From positions 248,001 through 312,000 of the forward strand of contig NZ_JAOWCB010000001.1 of assembly GCF_026420845.1 (NCBI RefSeq): DNA of 64,000 nucleotides, read 5' to 3'. Positions within the stretch are counted from its first letter, which is position 1. Every line of letters begins with the position of its first letter. The translations under genes and the position numbers were made by a program. Under the pieces are notes generated by a model. The model made no database searches. It was not told the origin of the DNA and worked only from the letters and a program-made list of their open reading frames with translations. This DNA is from Streptomyces sp. PR69. Its GTDB lineage: Bacteria; Actinomycetota; Actinomycetes; Streptomycetales; Streptomycetaceae. Positions 1 to 8,868 of this stretch are shown here, piece after piece.

Positions 1-413
1 GTGAAGTCCCCGACCTTCCAGGGCGAGCGCTCCGGGAAGCGCTGCTCCACATCCGTGGTCCTGGCCAGCGAGTCGTCGTGGATCACCACCAATACGCCGT
101 CCCTGGTGCGCTGTACGTCGTTCTCGACCCAGTCGAACCCCATGTAGGCGGCGGCGTCGACGGCGGCGAGGGTGTTCTCCGGCGCATAGGCGGACGCACC
201 CCGATGGGCGATCACTGCAGGCGGCCGCCGGTAGGCCTCCCGGGTGGGCGGGGCGACGGAGGCGTAGGGCACGGCGGAGGAACCGATCGCGGCGGAGGCC
301 GCGCGCGTGGCGGTTGCGGCCGAGGCGGAGCTGACGGGGGCGCAGCCGGGCAGTGCCAGCGCGGTGAGGCCGACGGCGGTCACGGCCGCAGTGGCGGCGG
401 GGCGTACGGGCAC
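1..413 (-). CDS. Secreted glycerophosphodiester phosphodiesterase, N-terminal part
   Basis: This is the N-terminal part of a GDPD-family enzyme, which hydrolyses glycerophosphodiesters to glycerol-3-phosphate and an alcohol; the C-terminal part lies outside the window. The visible part opens with an Ala-rich signal peptide ending in a lipobox (LPGC, Cys about residue 24), so it is probably a lipoprotein. The catalytic HRG motif follows near residue 70, then APENT, a WVENDVQ stretch with acidic metal ligands, and the second catalytic HDD. I chose GTG at 413 because GAGGAG lies 5 nt before it; ATG at 428 is in frame but has no Shine-Dalgarno. It is divergent from the MHYT gene. The family call is secure; substrate and full length are not visible. 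Confidence 0.85.
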   Translation of the reverse strand, partial: MPVRPAATAAVTAVGLTALALPGCAPVSSASAATATRAASAAIGSSAVPYASVAPPTREAYRRPPAVIAHRGASAYAPENTLAAVDAAAYMGFDWVENDVQRTRDGVLVVIHDDSLARTTDVEQRFPERSPWKVGDF

Positions 414-724
414 GGGGACTCCTCGCATGGTCGCTACGGCGGTTCGCCGGCAAGGCTGTGGTCAGGTCGTGCCGTCACAGTCCCGTACAGCGTGACAGCG
501 GAGCGTCAACGGCGGACAGGCGGAGTATGGCCACGAGGTGAATGGATTCACTCCACGGGGATCACTCGTCCGCTTCCGTATCGACTAATCTCCGCTCAAA
601 TGTTTGCCAGCCGGGTGGAGAGTCATACCCTCGCCCCGAGCCAGACATCCCGTCAGGGAGATCCCGGCCGGGGACCGGGCATCGACGGGATCGCGGGGGA
701 CCACCAGGGGCGAAGGGCTAGGGG
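414..724. other. Divergent intergenic region
   Basis: About 300 bases lie between the divergent phosphodiesterase and MHYT genes and must hold both promoters. I see no convincing -35/-10 pair and no long inverted repeat. GAAGGG just before 725 can serve as the ribosome binding site of the MHYT gene. Confidence 0.5.
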
Positions 725-1597
725 ATGCAGGGCACTGTGGACGGATTCAGCTATGGGCTGGTCACTCCCGTGGCGGGGTATGTGATGGCCTGCCTCGGCG
801 GGGCCCTCGGCTTGCGCTGCACCACCCGCTCCGTGCGCACCGGGCGCTCCTTCAAGCCCGGCTGGCTGGCCCTGGGGGCGGCGTCGATCGGGTCCGGCAT
901 CTGGACCATGCATTTCATCGCGATGATGGGGTTCTCCGTCGCCGAGACGCCGGTCAGCTACGACAGGCCGACGACCTTCGCCAGTCTCGCCGTCGCCATC
1001 GTGATGACCGGCATCGGGATCTTCATCGTCGGGTATCGCGGCGCGACCCGGATGGCCCTGGTCACCGGAGGCACGATCACCGGCCTCGGGGTCGCCACCA
1101 TGCACTACCTCGGCATGGCCGCGATGAGGCTCGACGGCCGCATCGAGTACAACACCTTGATCGTCGCGCTGTCCGTGGTGATCGCCGTCGTGGCCGCCAC
1201 CACCGCGCTGTGGGCCGCGGTGTCGATCCACGGCTTTCCGGCCAGCCTCGGGGCCAGCCTGGTGATGGGCGTGGCGGTCAGCGGCATGCACTACACCGGC
1301 ATGGCGGCGGTCAGCGTCCATCTGCACGCCGCGCCCGGCCCCGTGCCGCCCGGCGACTCGGCCGCCACCCTGCTGGCTCCGATGCTCATCGGCCCCGCCG
1401 TCTTTCTGCTGCTCGCCGGGGTGGTGGTGATGTTCGACCCGCTGCTGGTCATGGGGGAGCCGGACCGGAGGACGGGCGTCGCCCGGGACTCCCGTCCCGG
1501 TGTGCCCGCCGCCTCGCGGCAGATCCGGCAGACAGACCGGGAGCCGGCCGGCCGGTCCGCCGACCGCGGCCCGCGCCGGGGCCGCGGAGGCCGCTGA
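725..1597 (+). CDS. MHYT-domain integral membrane sensor
   Basis: This 290-residue membrane protein carries three MHYT-type motifs within transmembrane segments: [10 protein letters not shown] near residue 61, [10 protein letters not shown] near 125 and [10 protein letters not shown] near 187. The MHYT domain is a predicted sensor for a diatomic gas, with Met and His thought to bind copper; that role is a family proposal, not shown here. No GGDEF, EAL or kinase output domain follows. The C-terminal 40 residues are a charged, Arg-rich cytoplasmic tail, so any signalling must go through a partner. It lies 59 bp upstream of uvrB on the same strand, but uvrB seems to have its own promoter. Confidence 0.85.
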   Translation: MQGTVDGFSYGLVTPVAGYVMACLGGALGLRCTTRSVRTGRSFKPGWLALGAASIGSGIWTMHFIAMMGFSVAETPVSYDRPTTFASLAVAIVMTGIGIFIVGYRGATRMALVTGGTITGLGVATMHYLGMAAMRLDGRIEYNTLIVALSVVIAVVAATTALWAAVSIHGFPASLGASLVMGVAVSGMHYTGMAAVSVHLHAAPGPVPPGDSAATLLAPMLIGPAVFLLLAGVVVMFDPLLVMGEPDRRTGVARDSRPGVPAASRQIRQTDREPAGRSADRGPRRGRGGR

Positions 1598-1644
1598 ACC
1601 ACGGCCGTGCGCCGTCTGCGGCCCCGGCTGTCAGTGGTGGGTCG

Positions 1645-1650
1645 TACGGT
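1645..1650 (+). promoter_or_regulatory. Candidate uvrB -10 element (leaderless)
   Basis: TACGGT ends 6 nt before the uvrB ATG at 1657 and there is no Shine-Dalgarno sequence. This matches the geometry of leaderless transcription starting at the A of the ATG. No good -35 is seen. Confidence 0.45.
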
Positions 1651-1656
1651 GGTTCC

Positions 1657-3831
1657 ATGCGGCCCGTTACCCAGATCGAACGTACGGTGGCGCCTTTCGA
1701 GGTCGTCAGCCCCTACCGGCCCAGCGGCGACCAGCCGACGGCCATCGCCGACCTTGAGCGGCGTATCCGCGCAGGTGAGAAGGATGTCGTCCTGCTCGGC
1801 GCGACCGGCACGGGCAAGTCGGCGACGACCGCCTGGATGATCGAGCGGCTTCAGCGCCCCACCCTGGTGATGGCGCCCAACAAGACCCTGGCTGCCCAGC
1901 TGGCCAACGAATTCCGCGAACTCCTGCCCAACAACGCGGTCGAGTATTTCGTCTCCTACTACGACTACTACCAGCCCGAGGCGTACGTCCCCCAGTCGGA
2001 CACCTATATCGAGAAGGACTCCTCGATCAACGAAGAGGTGGAGCGGCTGCGGCACTCGGCGACGAACTCCCTGCTCACCCGCCGGGATGTGGTCGTGGTC
2101 GCCTCCGTCTCCTGTATCTACGGCCTGGGCACCCCGCAGGAGTACGTGGACCGGATGGTTCCGCTCAAGGTCGGGGACGAGATCGACCGGGACCAGCTGC
2201 TGCGCCGCTTTGTCGACATCCAGTACACGCGGAACGACACCGCGTTCACCCGGGGCACCTTCCGGGTCCGCGGCGACACCATCGAGATCTTCCCGGTCTA
2301 CGAGGAGCTCGCGGTCCGCATCGAGATGTTCGGCGACGAGATCGAGGCGCTGTCCACCCTCCATCCGCTGACCGGCGAGATCCTCAGCGAAGACCAGTCG
2401 CTCTACGTCTTCCCGGCCAGCCACTACGTCGCGGGTCCCGAGCGCATGGAGCGGGCGATCAACGGCATCGAGCGGGAGCTTGAGGAGCGCCTCGCCGAAC
2501 TCGACAAGCAGGGCAAGCTGCTGGAGTCCCAGCGGCTGCGCATGCGCACCTCGTACGACATCGAGATGATGCGCCAGATCGGCTCCTGCTCCGGCATCGA
2601 GAACTACTCCATGCACTTCGACGACCGTTCGCCCGGCTCCCCGCCCAACACCCTCCTCGACTACTTCCCCGAGGACTTCCTCCTCGTCATCGACGAGTCG
2701 CATGTCACCGTGCCCCAGATCGGCGCGATGTACGAGGGCGACGCCTCCCGCAAGCGGACGCTGGTCGACCACGGCTTCCGGCTGCCCTCCGCCCTCGACA
2801 ACCGCCCGCTGAAGTGGGAGGAGTTCCAGGAGCGCACCGGCCAGACCGTCTATCTGTCGGCCACCCCCGGCCCCTACGAGCTCTCCCGCTCGGACGGCTT
2901 CGTCGAGCAGATCATCCGCCCCACCGGCCTGGTCGACCCGGAGGTCGTCGTCAAGCCCACCGAGGGCCAGATCGACGACCTGGTGCACGAGATCCGCGAG
3001 CGCACCGAGAAGGGCGGGGTGCCGCCCGCCGAAGGCAGGAGCAGGGTGCTGGTCACCACGCTGACCAAGAAGATGGCCGAGGACCTCACGGACTACTTCC
3101 TCGAGCTGGGCATCCAGGTCCGCTATCTGCACAGCGACGTCGACACCCTGCGCCGGGTGGAACTGCTGCGCGAGCTGCGCGCCGGCGAGTTCGACGTCCT
3201 CGTCGGCATCAACCTCCTCCGCGAGGGCCTCGATCTCCCCGAGGTGTCGCTTGTCGCCATCCTCGACGCCGACAAGGAAGGCTTCCTGCGCTCCGGCACC
3301 TCGCTGATCCAGACCATCGGCCGTGCGGCGCGCAATGTCTCCGGCCAGGTCCATATGTACGCCGACAAGATCACCCCGGCGATGGAGAAGGCCATCGAGG
3401 AGACCAATCGCCGCCGCGCCAAGCAGATCGCGTACAACACCGAGCACGGCATCGACCCGCAGCCGCTGCGCAAGAAGATCAACGACATCGTCGCCACCAT
3501 CGCCCGCGAAGAAGTCGACACCGAGGAGCTGCTCGGCAGCGGCTACCGGCAGGCCAAGGAAGGCAAGGCGGGAAAGGGCGTCGCCAAGGCGCCGGTCCCG
3601 GCTCTCGGCGCACCCGCCAAGGCCGCGGCCGGTTCCGCCAAGGGCAAGACGGCAGGCGCGGCGCTCACCGACCGGCCCGCGGCCGAACTGGCCGGGATCA
3701 TCGAGGAGATGACCGAGCGTATGCGCGCGGCCGCCGCCGAGCTGCAGTTCGAGGTGGCGGCACGGCTGCGCGACGAGGTGAGCGAGTTGAAGAAGGAGCT
3801 CAGGCAGATGAAGGAGGCGGGCCTCACCTGA
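1657..3831 (+). CDS. uvrB: UvrABC excinuclease subunit B
   Basis: UvrB is the damage-verifying helicase-like subunit of nucleotide excision repair; UvrA loads it on DNA and it recruits UvrC. The 724-residue product has Walker [10 protein letters not shown] near residue 48, the beta-hairpin stretch [12 protein letters not shown] near 101 that clamps DNA, the DESH box and the helicase motif [10 protein letters not shown] Lys/Ala-rich linker precedes the C-terminal UVR domain (about the last 45 residues), which contacts UvrC. The open frame extends upstream to 604, but family homology begins at the ATG at 1657, where TACGGT sits 6 nt upstream. uvrA and uvrC are also in this window but in separate transcription units. 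Confidence 0.97.
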   Translation: MRPVTQIERTVAPFEVVSPYRPSGDQPTAIADLERRIRAGEKDVVLLGATGTGKSATTAWMIERLQRPTLVMAPNKTLAAQLANEFRELLPNNAVEYFVSYYDYYQPEAYVPQSDTYIEKDSSINEEVERLRHSATNSLLTRRDVVVVASVSCIYGLGTPQEYVDRMVPLKVGDEIDRDQLLRRFVDIQYTRNDTAFTRGTFRVRGDTIEIFPVYEELAVRIEMFGDEIEALSTLHPLTGEILSEDQSLYVFPASHYVAGPERMERAINGIERELEERLAELDKQGKLLESQRLRMRTSYDIEMMRQIGSCSGIENYSMHFDDRSPGSPPNTLLDYFPEDFLLVIDESHVTVPQIGAMYEGDASRKRTLVDHGFRLPSALDNRPLKWEEFQERTGQTVYLSATPGPYELSRSDGFVEQIIRPTGLVDPEVVVKPTEGQIDDLVHEIRERTEKGGVPPAEGRSRVLVTTLTKKMAEDLTDYFLELGIQVRYLHSDVDTLRRVELLRELRAGEFDVLVGINLLREGLDLPEVSLVAILDADKEGFLRSGTSLIQTIGRAARNVSGQVHMYADKITPAMEKAIEETNRRRAKQIAYNTEHGIDPQPLRKKINDIVATIAREEVDTEELLGSGYRQAKEGKAGKGVAKAPVPALGAPAKAAAGSAKGKTAGAALTDRPAAELAGIIEEMTERMRAAAAELQFEVAARLRDEVSELKKELRQMKEAGLT
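1676..1691 (+). promoter_or_regulatory. Degenerate LexA-type box inside uvrB start region
   Basis: TCGAAC-GTAC-GGTGGC has a perfect left half of the actinobacterial SOS box (TCGAAC-N4-GTTCGA, centre often RYRY) but only 3 of 6 matches on the right. It lies 20 nt into uvrB, within reach of a promoter firing at the start codon. Weak on its own. Confidence 0.25.
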
Positions 3832-3961
3832 GCCCGGCACGCCCGTGTGTTGCAAGACCGACACAAACCGTGCCGCACATGCTGCGTGATTCGTCCGACT
3901 GCGTAGGGTGCCAGACAACCGCACATACAGGCGGCGGCAATTCGGGAGAAGGGGACAGCGC

Positions 3962-4540
3962 GTGACGGTCAACATGACCAAGGGTCAGGCCATCAGCTTG
4001 CAGAAGAGCGACGGGGGCACGCTGACCGCCGTGCGGATGGGGCTCGGCTGGCAGGCGGCGCCGCGCCGCGGTCTGTTCGGCTCGCGTACCCGGGAGATCG
4101 ACCTGGACGCCTCGGCGGTCCTGTTCGCCGACAAGCAGCCGGTGGACGTGGTCTTCTTCCGCCATCTCGTCAGCGACGACGGCTCCGTGCGCCACACCGG
4201 CGACAATTTGGTCGGCGGAGCGGGCTCCGGCGGCGACGACGAGGCCATCCTCGTGGACCTCCAGCGGGTGCCGGTCCATATCGACCAGATCGTCTTCACG
4301 GTGAACTCCTTCACCGGCCAGACGTTCCAGGAGGTGCAGAACGCCTTCTGCCGGCTGGTTGACGAGACCAACGGCCAGGAACTCGCCCGCTACACCCTCG
4401 ACGGCGGGGGCCAGTTCACCGCGCAGATCATGGCCAAGGTCCACCGCTCCGGCAGCGGCTGGCAGATGACGGCCCTCGGCAACCCCGCCAACGGACGCAC
4501 CTTCCAGGACCTGATGCCGGCGATCCTGCCGCTTCTGTAG
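3962..4540 (+). CDS. TerD-family calcium-binding stress protein
   Basis: This 192-residue TerD protein belongs to the family linked to tellurite resistance and to general stress and differentiation responses in Streptomyces. The family signature is complete: IDLDASAVLF near residue 40, then the SDDGSVRHTGDN and GGDDE acidic segments that bind calcium in studied TerD proteins, and the C-terminal GSGWQMTALG stretch. I chose GTG at 3962 because homology starts with VNMTKGQ and GAGAAGGGGA precedes it. The next gene encodes a TerD-domain fusion and the one after it a TerC protein, so these form a partial ter module between uvrB and uvrA. Which ter paralogue it is (terD, terE or terZ) is not decided. 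Confidence 0.92.
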   Translation: MTVNMTKGQAISLQKSDGGTLTAVRMGLGWQAAPRRGLFGSRTREIDLDASAVLFADKQPVDVVFFRHLVSDDGSVRHTGDNLVGGAGSGGDDEAILVDLQRVPVHIDQIVFTVNSFTGQTFQEVQNAFCRLVDETNGQELARYTLDGGGQFTAQIMAKVHRSGSGWQMTALGNPANGRTFQDLMPAILPLL

Positions 4541-4571
4541 CGGCCGGCCCGGACGCACCCCGTGTGAACCC

Positions 4572-4605
4572 GCAGCTCCCGGAGGCATCGGCCGCCGGGA
4601 GCTGC
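4572..4605 (+). terminator. Stem-loop after terD gene
   Basis: An 11-bp perfect inverted repeat (GCAGCTCCCGG at 4572-4582 and its complement at 4595-4605) with a 12-nt loop lies in the 162-bp gap between the TerD genes. It probably ends or attenuates the upstream transcript. Confidence 0.55.
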
Positions 4606-4702
4606 CCCGCTTGCCACCGCCGCCGCGGACGCCGTGACCGCGGCGCCGCCCGAGTGCGCAGGGACACCCCGAGCGCGCCGCAACGAGGAGGGGACTGAGC
4701 CG

Positions 4703-6718
4703 ATGACGGCCGAGCTGGTCCGGGGGCAGAACCACCCCTTGCCCCACACCCGCCTGGAGATACGGGTCTCGGCCGGCCGCCCCGTCGTGGCCCTGGCCAC
4801 CTACGCCGACGACCGGCTGGCGGTGAGCGACGAGTGGATCGCCCATCCCGCGTCGCCCACGCTGCCGGGCCTCGACATCTCGGGCGTGGCCGCACAGGCC
4901 CCGCGGTTCACCGTCGACCTGGCCGCCGTGCCCGCGCCGGCACAGCAGGTGAATGTGCTGCTCGCGCTCCCTGAAGACGGCCGCCCCGGCTCCTTCGGGA
5001 CGGGCGCGGCCCCGTTCGTCGCCGTCGCCGGCCAGGACGGCGTCGACATCGCCAGCTTCACCATCACCGGCCTGGGCGCGGAGACGGCGCTCGTCGCCGT
5101 GGAGCTGTACCGCCGTCAGAGCTCCTGGAAGGTCCGTGCGGTCGGCCAGGGGTACGCGGGAGGCCTCGCCGAGCTGCTGGCCGACCAGGGAGTCGTCCAG
5201 GCGCCCAAGAAGGCGGCAGCCATCGCCGCGGCACTGCGGGAGGCGGCCACACCCGTACCCCGCGCGGAACCGGCCCGGGTGCCCACCCGTGGTGACAGCC
5301 CGTACGACGACGCCGCGACGCCCCGGCCGGGACGGCGGTCGCCGACGGCGGCACACCAGGAGCCCGCTGTCCCGGACGGCACAGCGACGTCCGGTGCGCC
5401 GGGCGGGGAGGCGGACGCAGGGCAGCCCGCCGCCTCCGACGCCGAGCAGCCTGCCGGGGGCGGCGGCCGGATCGACTATGCGCATCCCCGGCGCTCTGCC
5501 GCGCCCCCGCCGCCTCCGGCCGTCTCCCCGCCTCCGGCCGTCTCCCCGCCTCCGGCCGTTTCCGCGGCCCCGCCGGGACGGCCCGCCGCCCCCGTCGCAG
5601 GCGATGCCACCGGATGGTCCATGGAAGAGCGGCTCTACAACCAGATCTGGGGCATGTTCGAAGACCTCGCCCGGTCGACCGCCGCCTACCGCAGCGCGGT
5701 GGAATTCGCCGAGTCCCGGATGGACCAGGAGCTGGACCGGGCCCTGGGCGATCCGCGCAGCCGCATCGGAGGAGCGGGCGACGCCGCGCGCGAGGCCGCC
5801 CGCGCCAAGTGCCGGAAGCTGACCGAGGAGGCACGCCGGTCACTCGACCGGGACCTCGCCCAGCTGGCCGCCGAGTCCGACGTCGTCGAGCCGGCGCTGC
5901 CGCCCGCCTTCGCCCGCTGGGACAACCCCTCCTGGCATGCCTACCGGGTGCCCATGGAGGTCCCGATGGCGCTGCGCGTCGGCGATCTCCATCTGCCGGA
6001 GAGCCCCGCCCTGCGCATCCCCCTGCTGGTCCGGCTGCCCCTGGAACGCGGTCTGTGGGTCGACAGCGGGCGCACCGGCTCCGAAGCCGCCCGGCTGCTC
6101 GACGAGGCACAGCTGCGCAGGCAGGCGCTGGACTGCGCGGCAGGGCACGCCGCCCGGCTGCTCGCCGTCCACCCGCCGGGGGAGTTCTCCGTCCATCTCA
6201 TCGACCCGGCGGGCGCGGGCGCAGCCCAGCTCGCTCCGCTGACCGACTCGGGGCTGGTCGGCGGACCGCCCGCGCCGGGCGCGCAGGGGGTGCGCGAGGT
6301 GCTCGACCGGCTCACCCGGCGCGTCGACCTGGTGGCGATGGCGGTGCGCGGCGGGGCGGCAGACTCGCTCCCGCCGGATGTGGACACCGCAGAACAGCTG
6401 CTGATCGTCCATGACTTCCCGCACGGCTTCGACGACCGGGCGGTCAACCAGCTGCGCTATCTGGCGGACGAGGGCCCGGCCGTCGGCGTCCATCTGCTGA
6501 TGGTCGCCGACCGGGAGGACGCGAGCGGGTACGGACCCGTCCTCGATCCGCTCTGGCGCTCCCTGCTGCGGATCACTCCGGTGCCGGACGACCACCTCGC
6601 GGACCCATGGGTCCGCCACGCCTGGACCTATGAGCCGCTGACCGTTCCGCCGGGCAGCGACGTGGTGCGCCAGGTGCTGGGCCAGGTAGCGGCCGCCCGT
6701 CGGGCATGGGGGCGCTGA
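4703..6718 (+). CDS. TerD-domain fusion with FtsK/HerA-like C-terminal region
   Basis: This 671-residue protein starts with a diverged TerD domain of about 170 residues. It keeps the ending ELYRRQSSWKVRAVGQGYAGG but lacks the acidic calcium-binding stretch of the neighbouring TerD. A low-complexity Pro/Ala linker of about 130 residues follows, with three tandem copies of a PPPAVS unit. The C-terminal half starts with a helical segment, then a region whose layout (VGDLHLP, then LVRLPLERGLWVDSGRTGS, then FSVHLIDPAG) looks like the FtsK/HerA ATPase core. The expected P-loop reads SGRTGSEA with no GKS/T, so it is probably not an active ATPase. The start ATG follows GAGGAGGGG. TerD fusions to such domains have been described in ter gene networks; function here is inferred and unknown. 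Confidence 0.7.
   Translation: MTAELVRGQNHPLPHTRLEIRVSAGRPVVALATYADDRLAVSDEWIAHPASPTLPGLDISGVAAQAPRFTVDLAAVPAPAQQVNVLLALPEDGRPGSFGTGAAPFVAVAGQDGVDIASFTITGLGAETALVAVELYRRQSSWKVRAVGQGYAGGLAELLADQGVVQAPKKAAAIAAALREAATPVPRAEPARVPTRGDSPYDDAATPRPGRRSPTAAHQEPAVPDGTATSGAPGGEADAGQPAASDAEQPAGGGGRIDYAHPRRSAAPPPPPAVSPPPAVSPPPAVSAAPPGRPAAPVAGDATGWSMEERLYNQIWGMFEDLARSTAAYRSAVEFAESRMDQELDRALGDPRSRIGGAGDAAREAARAKCRKLTEEARRSLDRDLAQLAAESDVVEPALPPAFARWDNPSWHAYRVPMEVPMALRVGDLHLPESPALRIPLLVRLPLERGLWVDSGRTGSEAARLLDEAQLRRQALDCAAGHAARLLAVHPPGEFSVHLIDPAGAGAAQLAPLTDSGLVGGPPAPGAQGVREVLDRLTRRVDLVAMAVRGGAADSLPPDVDTAEQLLIVHDFPHGFDDRAVNQLRYLADEGPAVGVHLLMVADREDASGYGPVLDPLWRSLLRITPVPDDHLADPWVRHAWTYEPLTVPPGSDVVRQVLGQVAAARRAWGR
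5510..5570 (+). repeat. Triple 18-bp in-frame repeat
   Basis: Three tandem copies of an 18-bp unit (CCTCCGGCCGTCTCCCCG, the last diverged) encode PPPAVS three times in the linker of the TerD fusion. Copy-number change would alter linker length without a frameshift. Confidence 0.8.
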
Positions 6719-6782
6719 CCTGCATATTTGAATATCTTTTTACCAACTCCTTTACCTTTGCTTGGGCTTTGCTGTACTGTCT

Positions 6783-6912
6783 TCCGGACGGAGGGGAGTA
6801 CTCCCACCTCGCGGCGTCCCCGTCAATACGGACCGTTCGGTCATGGACCGGTCCCGGGGCGTCGGCCCGTGTCGCGTCAGCGTCCCCCGGGTGGAGGAGA
6901 CCTCCGGCAGGA
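6783..6912 (+). ncRNA. yybP-ykoY (manganese) riboswitch upstream of terC
   Basis: The leader contains the hallmarks of the yybP-ykoY aptamer: a closing stem (6783-6794 with 6901-6912, two mismatches), GGGGAGTA at 6793-6800, CGTCAATACG at 6821-6830, and a second arm ending in GGAGGAGACCTCC at 6893-6905 that supplies the GAGACC loop. This class senses Mn2+ and often controls terC/alx and mntP genes. The closing-stem strand CCTCCGGC (6901-6908) is perfectly complementary to GCCGGAGG (6941-6948), the terC Shine-Dalgarno. That predicts an ON switch: Mn2+ stabilises the aptamer stem and frees the ribosome site. A covariance-model search was not possible. Confidence 0.72.
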
Positions 6913-6952
6913 GACGAGGCTGCGCGGCAGCCCTTGTGAAGCCGGAGGCTCA

Positions 6953-7966
6953 GTGGACGTTTCATGGACCCTGTGGGCGCTGACCGTGTTCGGTCTGACC
7001 GCCCTGATCGCTGTCGACTTCTTCATCGGGCGCAAACCCCATGACGTGTCGATCAAAGAAGCCGGCATCTGGACCGTCGTCTGGATCGTGCTGGCCGCAC
7101 TCTTCGGCCTCGGCCTGCTGATATTCGGCAACAGCCAGGCGTCCGGCGAGTTCTTCGCCGGCTTCATCACCGAGAAGTCGCTGAGCGTCGACAACCTCTT
7201 CGTCTTTGTGCTGATCATGGCGAAGTTCTCGGTGCCCTCCCACCTTCAGCAGCGGGTGCTGCTGGTGGGCGTGCTGATCGCCCTGGTGCTGCGGGCGATC
7301 TTCATCGCCGCCGGTGCAGCGATCATCGCCAACTTCTCCTGGGTCTTCTACCTCTTCGGCGCATTCCTGATCTACACCGCCTGGAAGCTCATCCAGGAGG
7401 CGCGCTCAGGCGAGGAGGAAGAAGAGTACGAGGAGAACCGCCTCCTGAAGTCCATCGAGAACCGCTTCGGCGTCGCCGATCGCTACCACGGCACCAAGCT
7501 GTTCATTCGCAACAACGGCAAGCGCGTGCTGACCCCGCTGATGGTGGTCATGCTCGCCATCGGCACCACCGATGTGCTCTTCGCGCTGGACTCCATCCCC
7601 GCCATCTTCGGCCTCACCCAGGACCCGTACATCGTCTTCACCGCGAACGCCTTTGCGCTGATGGGTCTGCGGCAGCTCTACTTCCTCATCGGCGGACTGC
7701 TCAAGAAGCTGGTCCACCTGAGCTATGGGCTGTCGGTCATCCTCGGCTTCATCGGCGTCAAGCTGGTGCTGCATGCGCTGCACGAGTCCGGGGTGCATGT
7801 CCCCGAGATCTCCATCCCGTTCTCCCTGTCCGTCATCTGCGGCGTGCTGATCGTCACCACGATCACCAGCCTGATCGCCTCGAAGAAGCAGGAAGAGCAG
7901 GCGTCGAAGCAGGAGTCGGCGAAGGACGAGGACAAGGGCCAGGACAGGGACAGCGTCGGGGCCTGA
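6953..7966 (+). CDS. TerC/Alx-family integral membrane protein
   Basis: This 337-residue TerC-family protein has about nine hydrophobic segments and the family motifs SLSVDNLFVFVLIMAKF and GTTDVLFALDSIPAIFG, whose Asp residues lie in the membrane and are typical of metal export. Some family members (Alx, MeeF/MeeY) are implicated in Mn2+ export and in metallating secreted proteins; older literature ties the family to tellurite resistance. The Mn-type riboswitch in the leader argues for manganese here. The tail is Lys/Glu/Gln-rich and cytoplasmic. Start GTG at 6953 has GGAGG 4 nt upstream. An in-frame extension to 6728 exists but runs through the riboswitch. Confidence 0.93.
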   Translation: MDVSWTLWALTVFGLTALIAVDFFIGRKPHDVSIKEAGIWTVVWIVLAALFGLGLLIFGNSQASGEFFAGFITEKSLSVDNLFVFVLIMAKFSVPSHLQQRVLLVGVLIALVLRAIFIAAGAAIIANFSWVFYLFGAFLIYTAWKLIQEARSGEEEEEYEENRLLKSIENRFGVADRYHGTKLFIRNNGKRVLTPLMVVMLAIGTTDVLFALDSIPAIFGLTQDPYIVFTANAFALMGLRQLYFLIGGLLKKLVHLSYGLSVILGFIGVKLVLHALHESGVHVPEISIPFSLSVICGVLIVTTITSLIASKKQEEQASKQESAKDEDKGQDRDSVGA

Positions 7967-8101
7967 CGCTCTGGGAAGGCAGTCGGCGCCGGCGGCGCAA
8001 GTGCGGACCGGCGCGGAGTGCGGCCGCCGGGAGCGGGGTAACCATGACTCGCTGCCCGACGGCCGCCCGCCTGTGGCCCTCCCGGCAGCACCGATGAGGA
8101 G

Positions 8102-8842
8102 GTGACCCCCATAGGCGTCAGCCACCCCAGCCGGCATGGGCGGCAGCCGGACACATCACTGCTGCTTGACCGGGCCGCAGCGCCGCCGAAGGCCGCGGTG
8201 CTGCTGCTCCACGGCGGCCGCGCCGACAGCCTGGAGCCACCCTCCGCATGGAACCTCCCCGGCGTGCGGATGCGCCCCTTCGGCCGGGCGATCGCCCGCG
8301 CCACCGCCGACCATGATGTGGTGCTTGGCCGGGTGCGGTACCGCTGCCGCGGCTGGAACGGCGACCGCGCCGACGCGGCGCACGATGCCCTGCAGGCCCT
8401 GGAAGAACTGGCCTTTCTCGCAGGGCCGGTGCCGGTGGTGCTGGTCGGCCACTCGATGGGCGGCCGGGCGGCCCTGCGCGCCGCGGAGCATCCGTCGGTG
8501 GAGGCCGTCGTGGGACTCGCGCCCTGGTGTCCCGACGGTGAGCCCGTGGCACATCTGGCGGGGCGGCGGATCGTGCTCGTGCACGGCGACCGCGACCGGG
8601 TCACCGACCCCCGCGGCAGCTGGGACCTGGCTGCCAGAGCCCGCGCCGCCGGAGCGGAGACCTGCGCGCTGCGGATCCCGGGCGGCGATCACGCCATGCT
8701 CCGCCGCGCACAGGTCTGGCACACGCTGACCACCCGCCTGGTCACCGGGCTGCTGCGGCTCGGGCCGCTGCCGGCGACCGTGGCGGACAGCTTCGACGAT
8801 CTGGGCCCCGGCGACGTACGCCGCCCTGCGCGGCGTCGCTGA
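8102..8842 (+). CDS. Alpha/beta hydrolase
   Basis: This 246-residue alpha/beta-hydrolase (dienelactone hydrolase-like) has LLLHGG (oxyanion side) near residue 36, the nucleophile elbow GHSMGG (Ser near 120), VHGDRDRVTDP placing the acid, and GGDHAML with the catalytic His. Substrate is unknown. No signal peptide is evident. The start is uncertain: GTG at 8102 overlaps an AGGAGG sequence, which is too close for normal spacing, and no other in-frame ATG or GTG lies nearby. It is convergent with the beta-lactamase-fold gene, with only 26 bp between the stop codons. Confidence 0.82.
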   Translation: MTPIGVSHPSRHGRQPDTSLLLDRAAAPPKAAVLLLHGGRADSLEPPSAWNLPGVRMRPFGRAIARATADHDVVLGRVRYRCRGWNGDRADAAHDALQALEELAFLAGPVPVVLVGHSMGGRAALRAAEHPSVEAVVGLAPWCPDGEPVAHLAGRRIVLVHGDRDRVTDPRGSWDLAARARAAGAETCALRIPGGDHAMLRRAQVWHTLTTRLVTGLLRLGPLPATVADSFDDLGPGDVRRPARRR

Positions 8843-8868
8843 ACCGGGCCGGGCCCCGGCGACGGCGG

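Noticed and set aside
604..1656. 350-codon N-terminal extension of UvrB
   Set aside because: It overlaps the MHYT gene in another frame, and UvrB homology starts at 1657.
1291..3981. 896-codon open frame antisense to uvrB
   Set aside because: High-GC codon bias leaves the antisense frame open; the translation is Leu/Gly/Asp-rich with no domain, and uvrB explains the DNA.
5510..5570. CRISPR-like short repeats
   Set aside because: Tandem 18-bp units without spacers, in frame in a coding linker; no cas genes anywhere in the window.
6720..6790. A+T-rich patch before terC as a mobile-element scar
   Set aside because: No terminal repeats or target duplications; it is better read as the promoter and start of the riboswitch leader.
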